IMG/VR virus record: IMGVR_UViG_3300032241_002115
Coordinates: 1 to 58,543 of that record
From: a virus
Direction: 5' to 3' (one strand)
DNA length: 58,543 nt
A model generated the notes under the pieces. It was not told the DNA's origin. It did no database searches and saw only the letters and a list, made by a program, of their open reading frames with translations. Position 1 is the stretch's first letter; each line of letters begins with the position of its first letter. This document shows, piece by piece, positions 58,221-58,543 of the stretch. Made by a program: the position numbers and the translations under genes.

Positions 58221-58543
58221 ATGGCTGCTCGTTCATTCGTAATTCAGCTACAGCCTGGAGTCGGTCAAGCTATTCTGCCTGACCACAGAAAGATGCTCCC
58301 AGGTGTTCAGTACACAGTAGACGCAGAGACCTTTGGCAAGATCAGCCTGGGTGCACGTCAGAATGTAATCAAGGTTGTTAGTGTTAACCTGGATGACAGC
58401 AACACCGGCAACGTTACCGCTTCCAGTGGTTCGTTCGTTCTTGCTCAGGCATCTAACGGTCTTAACCTGCAGGCTGCTGGAAGCGGGATCAGCTTCAACA
58501 ACATCCTTACTCAGGTAAGCCCTAACTTAACCAGCTTCAGCAT
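58221..58543 (+). CDS. Truncated tail-region protein, first ~107 aa
   Basis: AAGGAAAG precedes an ATG at 58221; the frame is open to the window end. It begins MAARSFVIQLQPGVGQAILP and continues with a beta-rich Ser/Gly/Asn body (NTGNVTASSGSFVLAQASNG). The high-GC codon use is like that of the sheath and tube. It is probably another tail structural protein (possibly a tape-measure chaperone neighbour or a second tube-like protein); the remainder lies outside. Confidence 0.7.
   Translation, partial: MAARSFVIQLQPGVGQAILPDHRKMLPGVQYTVDAETFGKISLGARQNVIKVVSVNLDDSNTGNVTASSGSFVLAQASNGLNLQAAGSGISFNNILTQVSPNLTSFS

Noticed and set aside
1-58543. Integrase, attachment sites or a lysogeny repressor
   Set aside because: None was recognised. 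The parS sites alone do not show that the phage is temperate.

Overview
The window is part of the genome of a large tailed phage with a contractile tail (a myovirus). The evidence is a portal protein, a head maturation protease, a scaffold-like protein, an HK97-fold-like major capsid protein, collagen-like fibres, neck-type genes, a tail sheath and a tail tube, all on the + strand and in that order. No integrase, repressor, terminase or rRNA gene is visible. The host is not proven. Three exact copies of the host-type parS sequence, DnaA boxes including the TTGTCCACA form common in high-GC Gram-positive bacteria, and a tRNA-Asn D-arm typical of actinobacteria all point to an actinobacterial host.

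Layout. Positions 1-6.8 kb are a minus-strand block of about twenty small genes, mostly unknown. They have strong GGAGG ribosome sites, stop/start overlaps and several Cys-rich mini-proteins. Inside it, 3.65-4.44 kb carries three parS sites (two lying within a 50-codon gene), two DnaA boxes and several inverted repeats: an origin/centromere-like module. Positions 6.8-7.17 kb are a divergent intergenic region with a repeated 23-base element. Positions 7.17-30.9 kb hold about thirty + strand genes, mostly unknown, upstream of the portal gene. Many begin with a short aromatic/basic tag of the type W/F-N-x-R/K-Y-A-S. Recognisable domains there are two HNH proteins, a cupin, a ParB/Srx-like domain, two papain-like folds, a Dps ferritin, a metallophosphoesterase, a holin-like membrane protein and many zinc ribbons. 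A tRNA/HNH cassette lies at 20.16-20.98 kb. Positions 30.9-38.9 kb are the head module, ending in a hairpin terminator. Positions 39-53.4 kb hold decoration, fibre and receptor-binding genes plus an NlpC/P60 hydrolase. Positions 53.4-58.5 kb hold neck-like genes, the sheath, the tube and a truncated gene.

How it may work together. The tagged proteins encoded just upstream of the portal look like a set of cargo or inner-head proteins that share a targeting or processing signal. The protease encoded at 34.27 kb is the natural candidate to process them, perhaps at the recurring K/R-x-A-S/T motifs. The parS/DnaA module suggests that the phage DNA may use, or titrate, the host ParB and DnaA proteins. 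The tag system and the host-type parS module are the two most unusual signals in the window. Both are inferences from sequence patterns and have not been tested by any search.
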